DNA from: Campylobacter ureolyticus
GTDB lineage: Bacteria; Campylobacterota; Campylobacteria; Campylobacterales; Campylobacteraceae
Direction of reading: 5' to 3'
Assembly: GCF_013372225.1 (NCBI RefSeq)
Contig: NZ_CP053832.1
Span: 1,756,335-1,820,334 of the forward strand
Length of the DNA: 64,000 nucleotides
The position numbers were made by a program, and so were the translations under genes. Shown one piece after another: positions 7,391 through 17,712 of the stretch. The notes beneath the pieces were generated by a model. The model had not been told where the DNA came from. It saw only the letters and a program-made list of their open reading frames with translations, and searched no databases. How positions within the stretch are numbered: position 1 is the first letter of the stretch; each line of letters opens with the position of its first letter.

Positions 7391-9598
7391 ATGGGTAAGA
7401 TAACTATAAACGGACAAATTTGCGAGTTTGTTGATGGCAAGAGCATACTAAAAGTCGCACGAGAAAATGATATTTTTATACCTGCGATTTGCTACGTAAG
7501 TTGCTGTTCTCCAACTCTTGCTTGCAGGCTTTGTATGGTGGAGGCTGATGGAAAAATAGTTTATAGTTGCAATGCCAAAGCAAAAGACGGACAAAATGTT
7601 ATAACAAACTCACCCGAGCTTCATTTGGCAAGAAAAGAGATAATGAAAACCTATCTTATTAACCACCCTTTGGAATGTGGAGTTTGTGATCAAAGCGGAG
7701 AGTGTGAACTTCAAAATTATACTTTAATGCTTGGAGTTGATGAGGTAAATTACTCAATTAAAGAAACTCACAAGCCCATTAAAAACTTCAGTGAATTTAT
7801 CGATTATGATCCAAGCTTATGCATAGTTTGTGAAAGATGCATTACAGTATGCAAGGATAAAATAGGTGAAAATGCACTAAAAACAACTCCAAGAAACGCA
7901 GATATGCCACCAAAAGAGCTAAAAGAGAGTATGCAAAAAGATGCTTATGCAGTTTGGAATAAATTTCAAAAAAGCCTGATTGAACAATATAAAAGTTGTT
8001 CTAACTGTGGAGAATGCGAAGCTGTTTGTCCAGTTGGAGCACTTGGGATAAAATACTTTACCTATTCATCAAATGCTTGGGAGCTAAAAAAAATAGCCTC
8101 ATCAAACCCACACTCAAGTGATTGTGAATTAATATATTATGAAGTAAAACAAAAAGGTATTGAAGATAGTGATTTAAAAATTTATAGAGTTACAAATGAT
8201 TATGAATTTGGTGAAATAAATAAAGCTGCAAGATTTGGCTTTGATTTTCACAATGAAAACGCCCATAAAAATGAGAGCAAATTCAATAAAATTATCAATT
8301 TAATTAAAAACAATGAAATTAAAAATATCAAATTTAATAGTTTTATAACAAACGAAGAGGCGCAAATTTTATCAAATTTAAAAGAAAAATTTGAATTAAA
8401 TTTAATAAATGATGAAGCTTTAAAATACCAAAATTTCTTACAAAATTTTGAAAAATACTCTGGAAAAACTCTTTTTTCAGCAAATTCCCAAAACATCAAA
8501 AATGCTGATTTTATAGTAGTTGCAGATAGTTTTCTAAGACATGATAATCCAAATTTATCATACAAACTAAACAATGCTTTAAAGATAAATAAAGCAAACG
8601 CTATTTATTTTCACACCATAAAAGATAGCGTGGTTGAAAGCTTTTCAAAAAACTTACTATTTTGCAAACACGATCCAAAATTTGATATAGAGATTTTGCT
8701 ATTAATTCTTTTTAAATTTGGTAAAAATTTACCTAGTTGGCTTGAAAAATATAAAATTAACTACTTTGAAACCCTAAATTTAGATGAGAGTGAGTTTGAC
8801 AAACTTGCTCTTGATAAAAAAGAGCTTGTTTTAATTATTGGAGAGGATTTTATATTTAGTAAAAATGCTGAAAATTTAGCAAAACTAACTGGCATGATAG
8901 AGGCTTTTACTCCTTTTAAAACTCTCATTATTCCGCCACGAACAAACTCTTTAGGTGTTGTTTTAAACTGCAAGCTAGATGATGTTTTTCAAAATGGAAA
9001 AACTCTAGGATATAATGAAAATGGCGATTTTAAATTTGGTATTTTTAATTCTGATTTAGACGCGCCTGCACTAACCCAGCAAAATGGAAGTTTTACAAAC
9101 TATGACAAAAGAGTTGTGCCGGTTAAAAAAGCACTAAATTATAAAGGTTATTATTTAAGTGACCTTGCAAAAGCCCTTAACGTTGAGGCTCCAAAAATTA
9201 CAAATTTAGATAATTTTTATAAAAATAGCGGCGAAAACTGCAGAGGTTACGAGATAAAGCCTAAAATTTATAACCCAAAAACAGATGAGTTTAAAATCAC
9301 AAATTTAAATGAAAATTTAGAAAATTTCATCTACAAAGCAAATCAAATCGGAGCTTTTAGTAAATTTACAAATACTTGCAAGTTTTTAAAAAGTGAAGTT
9401 TTTCTTTACGCAGGAGCTGATTTTATGCAAAAATTTGACCTAAAAGAAGGGGATTTAGTTCAGGTAGACAATGAAAAAGTAAAAGTAAAAAAAGATAATG
9501 AAATTGATGGGGCTTATCTTCCATTTTATGATGAAAATTTAGAATTTGGTTTTAAGACAAGATATAAAGAAATAGAATTAAAGGCTATTAAATGCTAA
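7391..9598 (+). CDS. nuoG: Complex I iron-sulfur subunit G
   Basis: A 735-residue subunit. The N-terminal [2Fe-2S] ferredoxin domain has Cys34, Cys45, Cys48 and Cys60. The His-Cys [4Fe-4S] motif follows (His92, Cys96, Cys99, Cys105), then a two-cluster ferredoxin region (CIVCERCITVC and CSNCGECEAVC, about residues 145-215). The C-terminal molybdopterin-like half is poorly conserved and shortened relative to the usual 800-900 residues. It carries electrons from the tip of the arm towards NuoI. It overlaps nuoH by 7 bp. AAAGG precedes the ATG. Confidence 0.93.
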   Translation: MGKITINGQICEFVDGKSILKVARENDIFIPAICYVSCCSPTLACRLCMVEADGKIVYSCNAKAKDGQNVITNSPELHLARKEIMKTYLINHPLECGVCDQSGECELQNYTLMLGVDEVNYSIKETHKPIKNFSEFIDYDPSLCIVCERCITVCKDKIGENALKTTPRNADMPPKELKESMQKDAYAVWNKFQKSLIEQYKSCSNCGECEAVCPVGALGIKYFTYSSNAWELKKIASSNPHSSDCELIYYEVKQKGIEDSDLKIYRVTNDYEFGEINKAARFGFDFHNENAHKNESKFNKIINLIKNNEIKNIKFNSFITNEEAQILSNLKEKFELNLINDEALKYQNFLQNFEKYSGKTLFSANSQNIKNADFIVVADSFLRHDNPNLSYKLNNALKINKANAIYFHTIKDSVVESFSKNLLFCKHDPKFDIEILLLILFKFGKNLPSWLEKYKINYFETLNLDESEFDKLALDKKELVLIIGEDFIFSKNAENLAKLTGMIEAFTPFKTLIIPPRTNSLGVVLNCKLDDVFQNGKTLGYNENGDFKFGIFNSDLDAPALTQQNGSFTNYDKRVVPVKKALNYKGYYLSDLAKALNVEAPKITNLDNFYKNSGENCRGYEIKPKIYNPKTDEFKITNLNENLENFIYKANQIGAFSKFTNTCKFLKSEVFLYAGADFMQKFDLKEGDLVQVDNEKVKVKKDNEIDGAYLPFYDENLEFGFKTRYKEIELKAIKC

Positions 9599-10572
9599 TA
9601 CTTCAAAGCATTATAAAATCTCTTGTAATAATTGCTGTAATTGCATCACTTGCCGGACTTGGAACTTATGCTGAAAGAAAAGTTTTAGCTTATATGCAGC
9701 GCCGTATCGGGCCTTGGATGGTTGGACCTTTGGGGCTAGGTCAAATTTTAGCTGATATGATAAAACTTTTTTTTAAAGAAGATGTAATCCCTCAAAAATC
9801 AGCCAAATTTGCCTTTATCCTTGCGCCTTTAATCTCTGTAACTGCTGCATTTGTAGCAATGGCTCCAATACCATTTTTACCAGAATTTACACTTTTTGGG
9901 CAAAAAGTTCATCCAATTTTAAGCGATATAGGTGTTGGTGTTTTATTTGTTTTAGCAGCTAGTTCAACTTGTGTTTATGGGCTTATAATAGCAGGATTAT
10001 CAAGCTATAATAAATGGAGTTTAATTGGTTCAATGAGAGCTGTTATGCAGCTTGTTAGTTTTGAGGTTATAAATGGCTTGAGCCTAATTCCAATTATTAT
10101 GCTTGTTGGCTCACTTTCAATAATTGATATAGTAAATGCTCAAAGTGGCGGAATTGGAGCATGGTTTATTTGGAAGCAACCAATTTGTTTTATTGCATTT
10201 TTAATTGCCTCATTTATAGAGTGTAATAGAACTCCACTTTGCTTAACAGAAAACGATCCTGAATTAATTGCTGGTGTTACAACGCCTTATGGTGGAATGA
10301 GATTTGGTATGTTTTTTATAGCTGAGTATGCAAATATGATAACCTACTCTGTTTTAATAGCTCTAATTTTCTTTGGTGGATTTAACCAAATTTGGTTTAT
10401 ACCAGGTGGTATTGTTATGATTTTAAAATCGAGCTTTTTTTTCTTTTTGTTTTTATGGGCAAGAGCTACTTTTCCACACTTAAGAGCAGATCAGTTAATG
10501 GGACTTTGCTGGAAAGTTCTAATGCCACTATGCTTGGTGATGATTTTTTTAACAGGTATTGTGAATATTTAA
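9592..10572 (+). CDS. nuoH: Complex I membrane subunit H
   Basis: A 326-residue protein with about eight transmembrane helices. The conserved ERKVLAYMQRRIGP loop near the N-terminus and the acidic ENDPELIAG loop lie at the quinone entry site. It couples quinone reduction to the proton-pumping arm. The start lies inside the last codons of nuoG (7-bp overlap). Length is normal. Confidence 0.96.
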   Translation: MLILQSIIKSLVIIAVIASLAGLGTYAERKVLAYMQRRIGPWMVGPLGLGQILADMIKLFFKEDVIPQKSAKFAFILAPLISVTAAFVAMAPIPFLPEFTLFGQKVHPILSDIGVGVLFVLAASSTCVYGLIIAGLSSYNKWSLIGSMRAVMQLVSFEVINGLSLIPIIMLVGSLSIIDIVNAQSGGIGAWFIWKQPICFIAFLIASFIECNRTPLCLTENDPELIAGVTTPYGGMRFGMFFIAEYANMITYSVLIALIFFGGFNQIWFIPGGIVMILKSSFFFFLFLWARATFPHLRADQLMGLCWKVLMPLCLVMIFLTGIVNI

Positions 10573-10581
10573 GGAGATAAA

Positions 10582-11163
10582 ATGAGTTACATAAAAGTTG
10601 ACAATAGAATAAAAGCAATATCTAAAAAAGAAAAACTAAAACGCTTTTTAAAAAGAACTTTTAGTCCAGATTTATTTATAGGGCTTAGTCTTACTTTTAA
10701 AGAAATGGTTAAAAAAAATAATTCCCACACTCTTTTATATCCTTTTGAGAAAATGGAGCTAAACTCTCGTTATCGTGGAGTTCATTCACTGCAAAGACTT
10801 CTTGAAAGTGGCAATGAAAGATGTATTGGTTGTGGACTTTGCGAAAAAATTTGCATAAGTAAATGTATTAGAATGGAGACTTTTTTAGCTGGTGATGGTA
10901 GAAAAAAGGTAAAAAACTACTCTATAAATTTGGGAAGATGTGTATATTGTGGGCTTTGTGCAGATGTTTGTCCAGAGTTAGCTATAGTTCATATAAAAGA
11001 GTATGAGTTTGCAAGCGAGCAAAGAGCATATTATGCATTTAAGGATGAGCTTTTAAGTAAAAATATAAAAGAACAAGAGGAATTTAGTGGATACGGCTCA
11101 TATCTACAAGATGATAAAATAAGACTTACTCCAACTGATTTTTTAGATAAGGAAAATTTATGA
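10582..11163 (+). CDS. nuoI: Complex I ferredoxin-like subunit I
   Basis: A 193-residue subunit with two [4Fe-4S] motifs: CIGCGLCEKIC with the extra CISKC cysteine (about residues 82-95) and CVYCGLCADVCP (about 117-128). These form clusters N6a and N6b, which pass electrons from NuoG to NuoB. A strong AAGGAG precedes the ATG. The stop overlaps nuoJ by 4 bp. Confidence 0.96.
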   Translation: MSYIKVDNRIKAISKKEKLKRFLKRTFSPDLFIGLSLTFKEMVKKNNSHTLLYPFEKMELNSRYRGVHSLQRLLESGNERCIGCGLCEKICISKCIRMETFLAGDGRKKVKNYSINLGRCVYCGLCADVCPELAIVHIKEYEFASEQRAYYAFKDELLSKNIKEQEEFSGYGSYLQDDKIRLTPTDFLDKENL

Positions 11164-11681
11164 TAGAAACAATTGGATTTTACTTTTTTAGCATTATGAG
11201 TATTTTTCTTTTTGCAATAAGTGTTTTTTCTACAAAAGTCTTATATTCAATGAGCGCATTAGCTGGTGGTATGATTTTTATATCAGGATTATTTTTTCTA
11301 CTAAATGCTGAGTTTTTAGGAGTTATACAAATTTTAGTTTATACAGGTGCAGTTGTTGTTTTATACTCATTTTCAATGATGTTTTTTGACTCAAATATAG
11401 AATTTAAAGAAGATAAAAAATCTTTTAAAATTATTTTTTCACTCTCTATAATATCAGCAATCTTGCTTTTTATGATGATTTTAGCCCCAATAAAAGCAAA
11501 AAGCTTATCCTCAAGTTACCCCATTATCGAAGGAGCAAGAAATACTGATTTACTTGGTATTATTTTATTTACTAAATATATCGTTGCCTTTGAAATTTGT
11601 GCAACCTTGCTTTTAGCTGCGATGATTTGTGCCATAGTTTTAACCCATAAAGAGATGGATAAAAAAGGAGATATCTTATGA
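11160..11681 (+). CDS. nuoJ: Complex I membrane subunit J
   Basis: A 173-residue protein with five predicted transmembrane helices and the conserved third-helix segment LGVIQILVYTGAVVVL, which contains the family's pi-bulge. It lies between NuoH and the antiporter-like subunits. 4-bp overlaps with both nuoI and nuoK show tight coupling. Confidence 0.95.
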   Translation: MIETIGFYFFSIMSIFLFAISVFSTKVLYSMSALAGGMIFISGLFFLLNAEFLGVIQILVYTGAVVVLYSFSMMFFDSNIEFKEDKKSFKIIFSLSIISAILLFMMILAPIKAKSLSSSYPIIEGARNTDLLGIILFTKYIVAFEICATLLLAAMICAIVLTHKEMDKKGDIL

Positions 11682-11992
11682 TAATAGGACTAAATCACTA
11701 TCTTTTTGTAAGTATTTGCATGTTTATTTTAGGACTTATTGGGGTTATGAAAAGATCAAATCTAATAATGCTTTTTATCTCAACTGAAATTTTGCTAAAT
11801 GCAGCAAATGTTGCACTAGTAGCTATTGGTGAATATAAAGCTGACTTAAACGGGCAAGTTTTTGCTATTTTTATAATAGGTATCGCAGCTAGCGAATTAG
11901 CAGTTGGACTTGGACTTTTAGTTAGATTTTATAAAAAAACTGGCTCATTTAGCATTCAAGATCTGCAGACAGTAGGACAAAAAGATGATTGA
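11678..11992 (+). CDS. nuoK: Complex I membrane subunit K
   Basis: A 104-residue protein with three helices. The acidic residues used for proton transfer are visible in STEILLNAANVAL and in ASELAVGLGLLV. Length is exactly that of the family. It overlaps nuoJ (4 bp) and nuoL (8 bp). Confidence 0.96.
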   Translation: MIIGLNHYLFVSICMFILGLIGVMKRSNLIMLFISTEILLNAANVALVAIGEYKADLNGQVFAIFIIGIAASELAVGLGLLVRFYKKTGSFSIQDLQTVGQKDD

Positions 11993-13820
11993 TTTTTTCC
12001 TAATCTCTTTATTTTTACCACTTACCTCATCACTAATTGCAGGTTTTTTTCCTAAAAAATCTTTCACTATAGGCATAATATCATCACTTTTAATGATAAT
12101 TAGCACAATTAGTTCATTTATTTTATTAGAAGCAGTTTTAGAAAGAGGAAGTATAAATATTTTTTTAAGTCATTTTATAAATGTAGGGTTTTTAGATTTA
12201 AGCTACTCTTTTATGCTTGATAGTGTGAGTGTTGTGATGGCTGTTATGGTCGGTATAGTAGCAAGCGTTGTGTATATTTACTCCATCTGGTATATGGCAA
12301 ATGATGATGGCTTTAACCGCTTTTTTTCCTATCTTGGACTTTTTGTTTTTTCAATGCTTGTTTTGGTATTAAGTGATAATTTTATAGGCTTATTTATAGG
12401 TTGGGAAGGCGTTGGACTTTGCTCTTGGTTATTAATTGGTTTTTGGTATCAAAGAGATAAAATTAGCTGGTTTGCAAACGAGGCTTTTATAATGAATAGA
12501 ATAGCAGATCTTGGCATACTAATAGCTCTATTTCTAATATATAAAAACCTAGGAAGTCTTAAATATGAAACTGTTTTTTCTACAATCTCAAATTTAGATA
12601 AAATTAACATAACCTTAATTGCTGGGCTTTTATTTTTTGGAGCAATGGGAAAATCAGCTCAGTTTCCATTTCACACATGGTTAGCTGATGCGATGGCAGG
12701 ACCAACACCTGTTTCAGCCCTAATACACGCAGCCACTATGGTAACAGCTGGCGTTTATCTAGTAATTAGAGCAAATGAAATTTTCATAAACGCAGCTTTT
12801 GTAAGTGAGTTTATAGTAATTTTAGGAGTTTTTGTAGCACTTTTTGGTGCATCAATGGCACTTGTAAATGATGATCTAAAAAAAATCATTGCCTATTCAA
12901 CACTTTCGCAACTTGGATATATGTTTGTTGCAGCAGGACTTGGGGCGTATTGGATTGCCCTATTTCATCTAATTACTCACGCATTTTTTAAATCCCTTTT
13001 GTTTTTATGTGCAGGAAATATAATGCATGCAATGAATGATGATTTAAATATTCAAAAAATGGGCGGACTAAATCAGTTTTTAAAACCAACTTTTGTACTA
13101 ATGACTATTGCAAGCTTAGCCTTAGTTGGAATTTATCCATTTGCTGGATTTTTCTCAAAAGATAAAATTTTAGAAGCTGCATTTTATAGTCAAAATTTTA
13201 TGGTTTGGGCTTGCTTGCTAGTTGGAGCTATGATGACAGCATTTTATAGTTTTAGGCTTATAATGCTTGTATTTTTTGGTAAAACCAAATTTACTCACAA
13301 ACCACATGATGCAAGAGTTTTTGTCATCATATCTTTAAGTGTTTTAGCAGTTTTATCTGCAATATCTGGCTTTTTTGAAGGAAATTTCCATAAATTTATC
13401 ATAAGCACAACTGGTGATTTTAACATGAAAGAAAGCAATCAAATCTTTCTTATTTCTATAACTTTGTTTTGCGTTATATCATCAGCTTTATTTGCAATTT
13501 ATGCTTATAAATTTAACATATTTAAAGAAAATTTAAAAGAAAATATCTTTTATAAGCTGTTAAAAAACGAATACTACATTCCTAAAATTTATGAAACTAT
13601 TTTTATAAAACCATACTATAAAATGGCTGAAATTTGCTCAAAAATTGATAATTTTGCCATAGACAAATCAGTTGATTTTATAGCAAAATCACTGCTTTTA
13701 CTTTCTAATAAATTTGATAAAACAAACACTTCAAATTTATCTTTTATGCTTAGATATTTTGTTTTTGGCTTTACAATACTGCTTATTTTGGCTTTTATTT
13801 TGGAGGCGTTATGGAGTTAA
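11985..13820 (+). CDS. nuoL: Complex I antiporter-like subunit L
   Basis: A 611-residue subunit at the far end of the membrane arm. It has multiple transmembrane helices with the conserved GWEGVGLCSWLLIGFW segment (carrying the pumping Glu), QFPFHTWLADAMAGPTPVSA and a long C-terminal lateral helix region. It is one of three Mrp-like proton channels. It overlaps nuoM by 10 bp. Confidence 0.96.
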   Translation: MIDFFLISLFLPLTSSLIAGFFPKKSFTIGIISSLLMIISTISSFILLEAVLERGSINIFLSHFINVGFLDLSYSFMLDSVSVVMAVMVGIVASVVYIYSIWYMANDDGFNRFFSYLGLFVFSMLVLVLSDNFIGLFIGWEGVGLCSWLLIGFWYQRDKISWFANEAFIMNRIADLGILIALFLIYKNLGSLKYETVFSTISNLDKINITLIAGLLFFGAMGKSAQFPFHTWLADAMAGPTPVSALIHAATMVTAGVYLVIRANEIFINAAFVSEFIVILGVFVALFGASMALVNDDLKKIIAYSTLSQLGYMFVAAGLGAYWIALFHLITHAFFKSLLFLCAGNIMHAMNDDLNIQKMGGLNQFLKPTFVLMTIASLALVGIYPFAGFFSKDKILEAAFYSQNFMVWACLLVGAMMTAFYSFRLIMLVFFGKTKFTHKPHDARVFVIISLSVLAVLSAISGFFEGNFHKFIISTTGDFNMKESNQIFLISITLFCVISSALFAIYAYKFNIFKENLKENIFYKLLKNEYYIPKIYETIFIKPYYKMAEICSKIDNFAIDKSVDFIAKSLLLLSNKFDKTNTSNLSFMLRYFVFGFTILLILAFILEALWS

Positions 13821-15334
13821 GTATAGTTCTTTTTTTTCCGCTATTTGCAGCATTTTTTGGATTTTTTGTAGATGAAAAAAGTATAAAAACTTATGCCATT
13901 ATAACCTCTTTCATAGAGTTATGTTTAACACTATTTTTATGGTATAAATTTGATGCTATAAATAACTCAATTATGCTTGAAGTTATTCCTTTTATTCCAA
14001 ATTTAGGGATAAATTACATTCTTGGAATTGATGGAATATCTTTGTTTTTAGTAATTTTGAGTGCATTTATTTGTTTTGTTAGTTTAATTAGCTTAAATAT
14101 CTCAAAAAGAAAAAAACATCTAATAATTTCTATTTTATTATTAGAAATGACGATGATGGGTGTTTTTCTAAGCTTAGATGCTATACTTTTTTATATATTT
14201 TGGGAGCTCTCACTCATTCCTATGCTTTATATAATTGGTTTTTGGGGAAGTGAAAATAAAATTTACGCTGCAATTAAATTTTTTATCTATACCTTTTTTG
14301 GTTCGATTTTCATGCTTTTAGGGCTTATTTTTATGGCATATTTACACTATAAAACAACTGGAAGTTACAGCTTTAGCATACTTGATTGGCAAAGACTAGC
14401 AATTCCTAAAAACACCCAAATTTGGCTATTTTTAGCTTTTGGTATTGCATTTGCTATTAAAACTCCGCTTTTTCCGTTTCACACTTGGCTTCCGTATGCT
14501 CACGGAAAAGCCCCGACAATAGGCTCTATTTTATTAGCTGCAGTTCTTCTTAAAATGGGAACTTATGGTTTTGTAAGATTTTCTTTGCCGATATTTCCAG
14601 ATGCAAGTTATTATTTTGCAAATTTTATCTGTATAATTGCCATAATAATGGTAATTTACACCTCTTTTATCGCGTTTTATCAAAAAGATATAAAGCAAGT
14701 TATTGCATATAGCTCAATTGCTCATATGGGTGTTATAATGCTTGGAATTTTTTCAATGAGCATTGAAGGGATTAGTGGAGCGATATTTTTTATGGTAAGT
14801 CATGGACTTGTAAGCGGTGGACTTTTTATGTTGATTGGCTTTATCTATGATAGAACGCACACAAAAGAAATGGCTAAATTTGGTGGCCTTGCTAAAATTA
14901 TGCCAATATATGCGACTATTTTTTGCATAATGATTCTTGGAGGTATTGGACTGCCTTTAACAAGTGGATTTGTGGGTGAGTTTTTAAGCCTTTTGGGTAT
15001 TTTTAAAACTAACCCATGGTTTGCTGTACTTGGTGGCTTTGGCATTATAATGGGTGCAATTTACAGTCTAAATTTATATAAACTTACTTTTTTTGGAAAA
15101 ATTACCAATAAAGCAAATTTAACTTTGCCTGATTTAAAACCATTTGAGCTTTGTGCCATAATTCCTATTTTAGTTTTAGTTTTAGTTTTAGGGATTTTTC
15201 CAAATACACTTTTGGTTTGGATAAATGACGGTGTTTTAAATCTGCTTTCATTTATGTATGATAAAGCCAGTGATGAAACCACAACCAAATTTATAAAATC
15301 AGCAAATGAACTAAGGATGATATATGGTAAATAA
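13811..15334 (+). CDS. nuoM: Complex I antiporter-like subunit M
   Basis: A 507-residue Mrp-type channel subunit. It contains the FYIFWELSLIPMLYIIG helix with the conserved Glu, the FPFHTWLPYAHGKAP loop and a Lys-bearing AFAIKTPLFPFH segment. Length is normal. GGAGG lies 5 bp before the ATG. It overlaps nuoL and nuoN by about 10 bp each. Confidence 0.96.
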   Translation: MELSIVLFFPLFAAFFGFFVDEKSIKTYAIITSFIELCLTLFLWYKFDAINNSIMLEVIPFIPNLGINYILGIDGISLFLVILSAFICFVSLISLNISKRKKHLIISILLLEMTMMGVFLSLDAILFYIFWELSLIPMLYIIGFWGSENKIYAAIKFFIYTFFGSIFMLLGLIFMAYLHYKTTGSYSFSILDWQRLAIPKNTQIWLFLAFGIAFAIKTPLFPFHTWLPYAHGKAPTIGSILLAAVLLKMGTYGFVRFSLPIFPDASYYFANFICIIAIIMVIYTSFIAFYQKDIKQVIAYSSIAHMGVIMLGIFSMSIEGISGAIFFMVSHGLVSGGLFMLIGFIYDRTHTKEMAKFGGLAKIMPIYATIFCIMILGGIGLPLTSGFVGEFLSLLGIFKTNPWFAVLGGFGIIMGAIYSLNLYKLTFFGKITNKANLTLPDLKPFELCAIIPILVLVLVLGIFPNTLLVWINDGVLNLLSFMYDKASDETTTKFIKSANELRMIYGK

Positions 15335-16763
15335 AGTTATTTTTGACATTGAAAAATTAAATATGCTTTGCCTTTTTCCAATTGCCTTTTTAATATTATT
15401 TGGAGTTTTTTTGCTCATAATAGGTATGATAAAAAAGGATTTAACAAGTAAATTTTATCTAAGCCTAACAAGTTTAGCACTAGTTTTTGATTTAGGCTTT
15501 ATCCTTACATTTAGTGGAGATTTAAGGGGATTTTTTAATCTGATATTATTAGATGGTGTTGCTATTTTAAGTGCAACAATTATAATTTTAACATCTTTAT
15601 TTTTTTTACTTTTTAGTTTTGCTAGAAATGAATTTGAAGAGTATCAAAAAAGTGAGTTTTACACTCTATTTTTATTTATGATATCTGGCTTCAATACGAT
15701 GATAATGAGCGATAATCTAATTCTAATTATTCTTGGGCTTGAGCTTTCAAGCCTTTGTCTTTATACTCTAATAGCCTTAAAAAACACAACCAAAAGTGTA
15801 GAGGCAGCCATTAAATATTTTGTAATGGGAGCTTTAGGAAGTGCTTTTTTTGTATTTGGAGCTGGACTTTTATACTTAAGCCTTGGAAGCGTAGAGCTTT
15901 ATGAAATGAATTATTCTTTAAAAAATTTAGAAAGCAACTGGCTTTTAATAATTTCATCTATTTTTATAATAACAGGTCTTGGATTTAAGGTATCGCTTGT
16001 GCCATTTCATACTTGGCTTAGTGATATTTACAACTCATCAAATGAAATTTTAGCTGGATTTATATCTATCGTTCCAAAGTTAGCAGCTTTTATTGTTGTG
16101 CTTAGAGTATTTGATCTGCTTTTAGGCATTGAAAGTGTTAAAAGCATACTTTTTATTTTAGCCATAATAACTATGAGTTTTGCAAATATTGTAGCCTTAA
16201 GCTCTAAAAATATTAAAAAAATGCTTACATTTAGCTCAATCTCTCATGCAGGGTTTATCCTAGGAGCAATTTTTATAAACTCAACAGATGCAAACGTGGG
16301 GCTATTTTTATATTGGATAATGTTTTCTTTTGCAAATTTAGGTGCTTTTGGCATACTTTGGAGCATAAAAAATGGGCATTATGATTATGAAAGCTTTAAG
16401 GGTTTAGCAAAGTCAAATTTAAGTATCTCCTTACTGATGTCACTTTTTATGTTAAGCCTTGCTGGAATTCCACCATTTAGTCTGTTTTGGGGTAAATTTT
16501 ATATCTTAAGTGCAGCACTTGGCAAAGGATATGTAATTTTAGCTATTATAATGGCATTAAATTCTGCTATCGCCCTATTTTACTACCTAAAACTTGTTAT
16601 AAATATGTTTTTATATGACGAAAAAAGCAAAATAAGCTTTGAAGAAAATGGCTTTATTAAATTTTCACTAATACTTTGTGCCGCTTTTTGTATTTTAGCA
16701 CCTTTTGTAGTTAAATTTATACTTGCGTTTTTATATAATGCCACCATCTTTAGCGGTTTTTAA
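15324..16763 (+). CDS. nuoN: Complex I antiporter-like subunit N
   Basis: A 479-residue third channel subunit. The [17 protein letters not shown] helix and [15 protein letters not shown] loop are characteristic. It is the last gene of the operon. The final 33 bp are also the 3' end of miaA on the opposite strand, so the convergent transcripts overlap, and no hairpin terminator is visible between them. Confidence 0.95.
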   Translation: MVNKVIFDIEKLNMLCLFPIAFLILFGVFLLIIGMIKKDLTSKFYLSLTSLALVFDLGFILTFSGDLRGFFNLILLDGVAILSATIIILTSLFFLLFSFARNEFEEYQKSEFYTLFLFMISGFNTMIMSDNLILIILGLELSSLCLYTLIALKNTTKSVEAAIKYFVMGALGSAFFVFGAGLLYLSLGSVELYEMNYSLKNLESNWLLIISSIFIITGLGFKVSLVPFHTWLSDIYNSSNEILAGFISIVPKLAAFIVVLRVFDLLLGIESVKSILFILAIITMSFANIVALSSKNIKKMLTFSSISHAGFILGAIFINSTDANVGLFLYWIMFSFANLGAFGILWSIKNGHYDYESFKGLAKSNLSISLLMSLFMLSLAGIPPFSLFWGKFYILSAALGKGYVILAIIMALNSAIALFYYLKLVINMFLYDEKSKISFEENGFIKFSLILCAAFCILAPFVVKFILAFLYNATIFSGF

Positions 16764-17627
16764 AACTTCTTTTAAGTGATATTTTAATTCATTTAAAGGA
16801 AGTGTTGTTTTGTTTTTAAACTGAGATTTAAAAAAAGTTCTTTGTCTTTTTGCAAGCTGAATTGTATGTGTAGTAATTAAATCCTCAAGCTTATCTATGG
16901 AAATTTCTTTTTTTAAATATTCTTTTGTTTCTTTTAAGCCAATTGAATTTAGTGCTTTTGGCTCTGAATTATACTTTGAAAAAAGCATTTTTGCTTCATC
17001 AATAAGACCATTTTTTATCATATTTTTTGTTCTTAGAGATATTCTTTTATCCAGAATTTCTTTTGGAGCTGAGATTTCATAAATTTTAAGATTTTCTATA
17101 ACTGGTGGCAATGTGTTTTTTTCTAAAAAAAGTGATGGAATTTCACCTGTTTTTTGATAAATGCTATACCATTTATTGAGTCTATAAGTATCATTTTGAC
17201 TAAATTTAGATGCAAACTTGGAATCAATTTTCAAGGCAAGGGTGTAAATTTCTAAATTTGATAAACCTGATTTTACATCCTCAATCTTTGGAGCAAGTCC
17301 ATTTAACATAGATTTTAAGTAAAATCCACTTCCGCCAGTTATTATAAGAGGTTTATTTTTATTTTCAGCAAAATTTTTGGCTTTTTTATACTCATTTATA
17401 AAATCACCAACGCTAAAATGTTTATTTGGATAAGTCAAATTTATACCAAAATGTATTACTTTTTCTAACTCATCGTCACTTGGTTTTGCACTTGCTATAT
17501 TTATATCTTTATAAATTGAAAGTGAATCAAGACTTAATATAACACAATCATACTCGCTCCCTAGCTCTATTGCTAAATCACTTTTTCCACTTGCAGTTGG
17601 CGCAATAATAGCAAACTCAAAAAACAT
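16731..17627 (-). CDS. miaA: tRNA dimethylallyltransferase MiaA
   Basis: A 298-residue enzyme that prenylates A37 of tRNAs reading UNN codons. The P-loop APTASGKS is at residues 9-16, then [17 protein letters not shown] and [14 protein letters not shown], which match the MiaA substrate-binding segments. The usual Gln in the DSxQxY motif is Ser here, which I believe is common in Campylobacter. The start has only a weak ribosome site. Tail-to-tail overlap with nuoN. Confidence 0.93.
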   Translation of the reverse strand: MFFEFAIIAPTASGKSDLAIELGSEYDCVILSLDSLSIYKDINIASAKPSDDELEKVIHFGINLTYPNKHFSVGDFINEYKKAKNFAENKNKPLIITGGSGFYLKSMLNGLAPKIEDVKSGLSNLEIYTLALKIDSKFASKFSQNDTYRLNKWYSIYQKTGEIPSLFLEKNTLPPVIENLKIYEISAPKEILDKRISLRTKNMIKNGLIDEAKMLFSKYNSEPKALNSIGLKETKEYLKKEISIDKLEDLITTHTIQLAKRQRTFFKSQFKNKTTLPLNELKYHLKEVLKTAKDGGII

Positions 17628-17686
17628 ATTTCCCCTAATTTGTGCAATTTTTAAAACTAATAATATATATTTTATCTTAAATTAGC

Positions 17687-17692
17687 TAAAAT
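17687..17692 (+). promoter_or_regulatory. Candidate -10 box (TAAAAT) for the prenyltransferase gene
   Basis: TAAAAT lies 20 bp before the ATG at 17713, in an 85-bp spacer divergent from miaA. An AAAGGAA ribosome site follows. Weak but reasonable. Confidence 0.35.
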
Positions 17693-17712
17693 AAAAACTT
17701 TGAAAGGAATTA

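Noticed and set aside
8248..8574. 108-codon minus-strand frame opposite nuoG
   Set aside because: A shadow of the Asn/Lys-rich part of nuoG; Phe/Leu-rich composition is typical of the antisense of such DNA.
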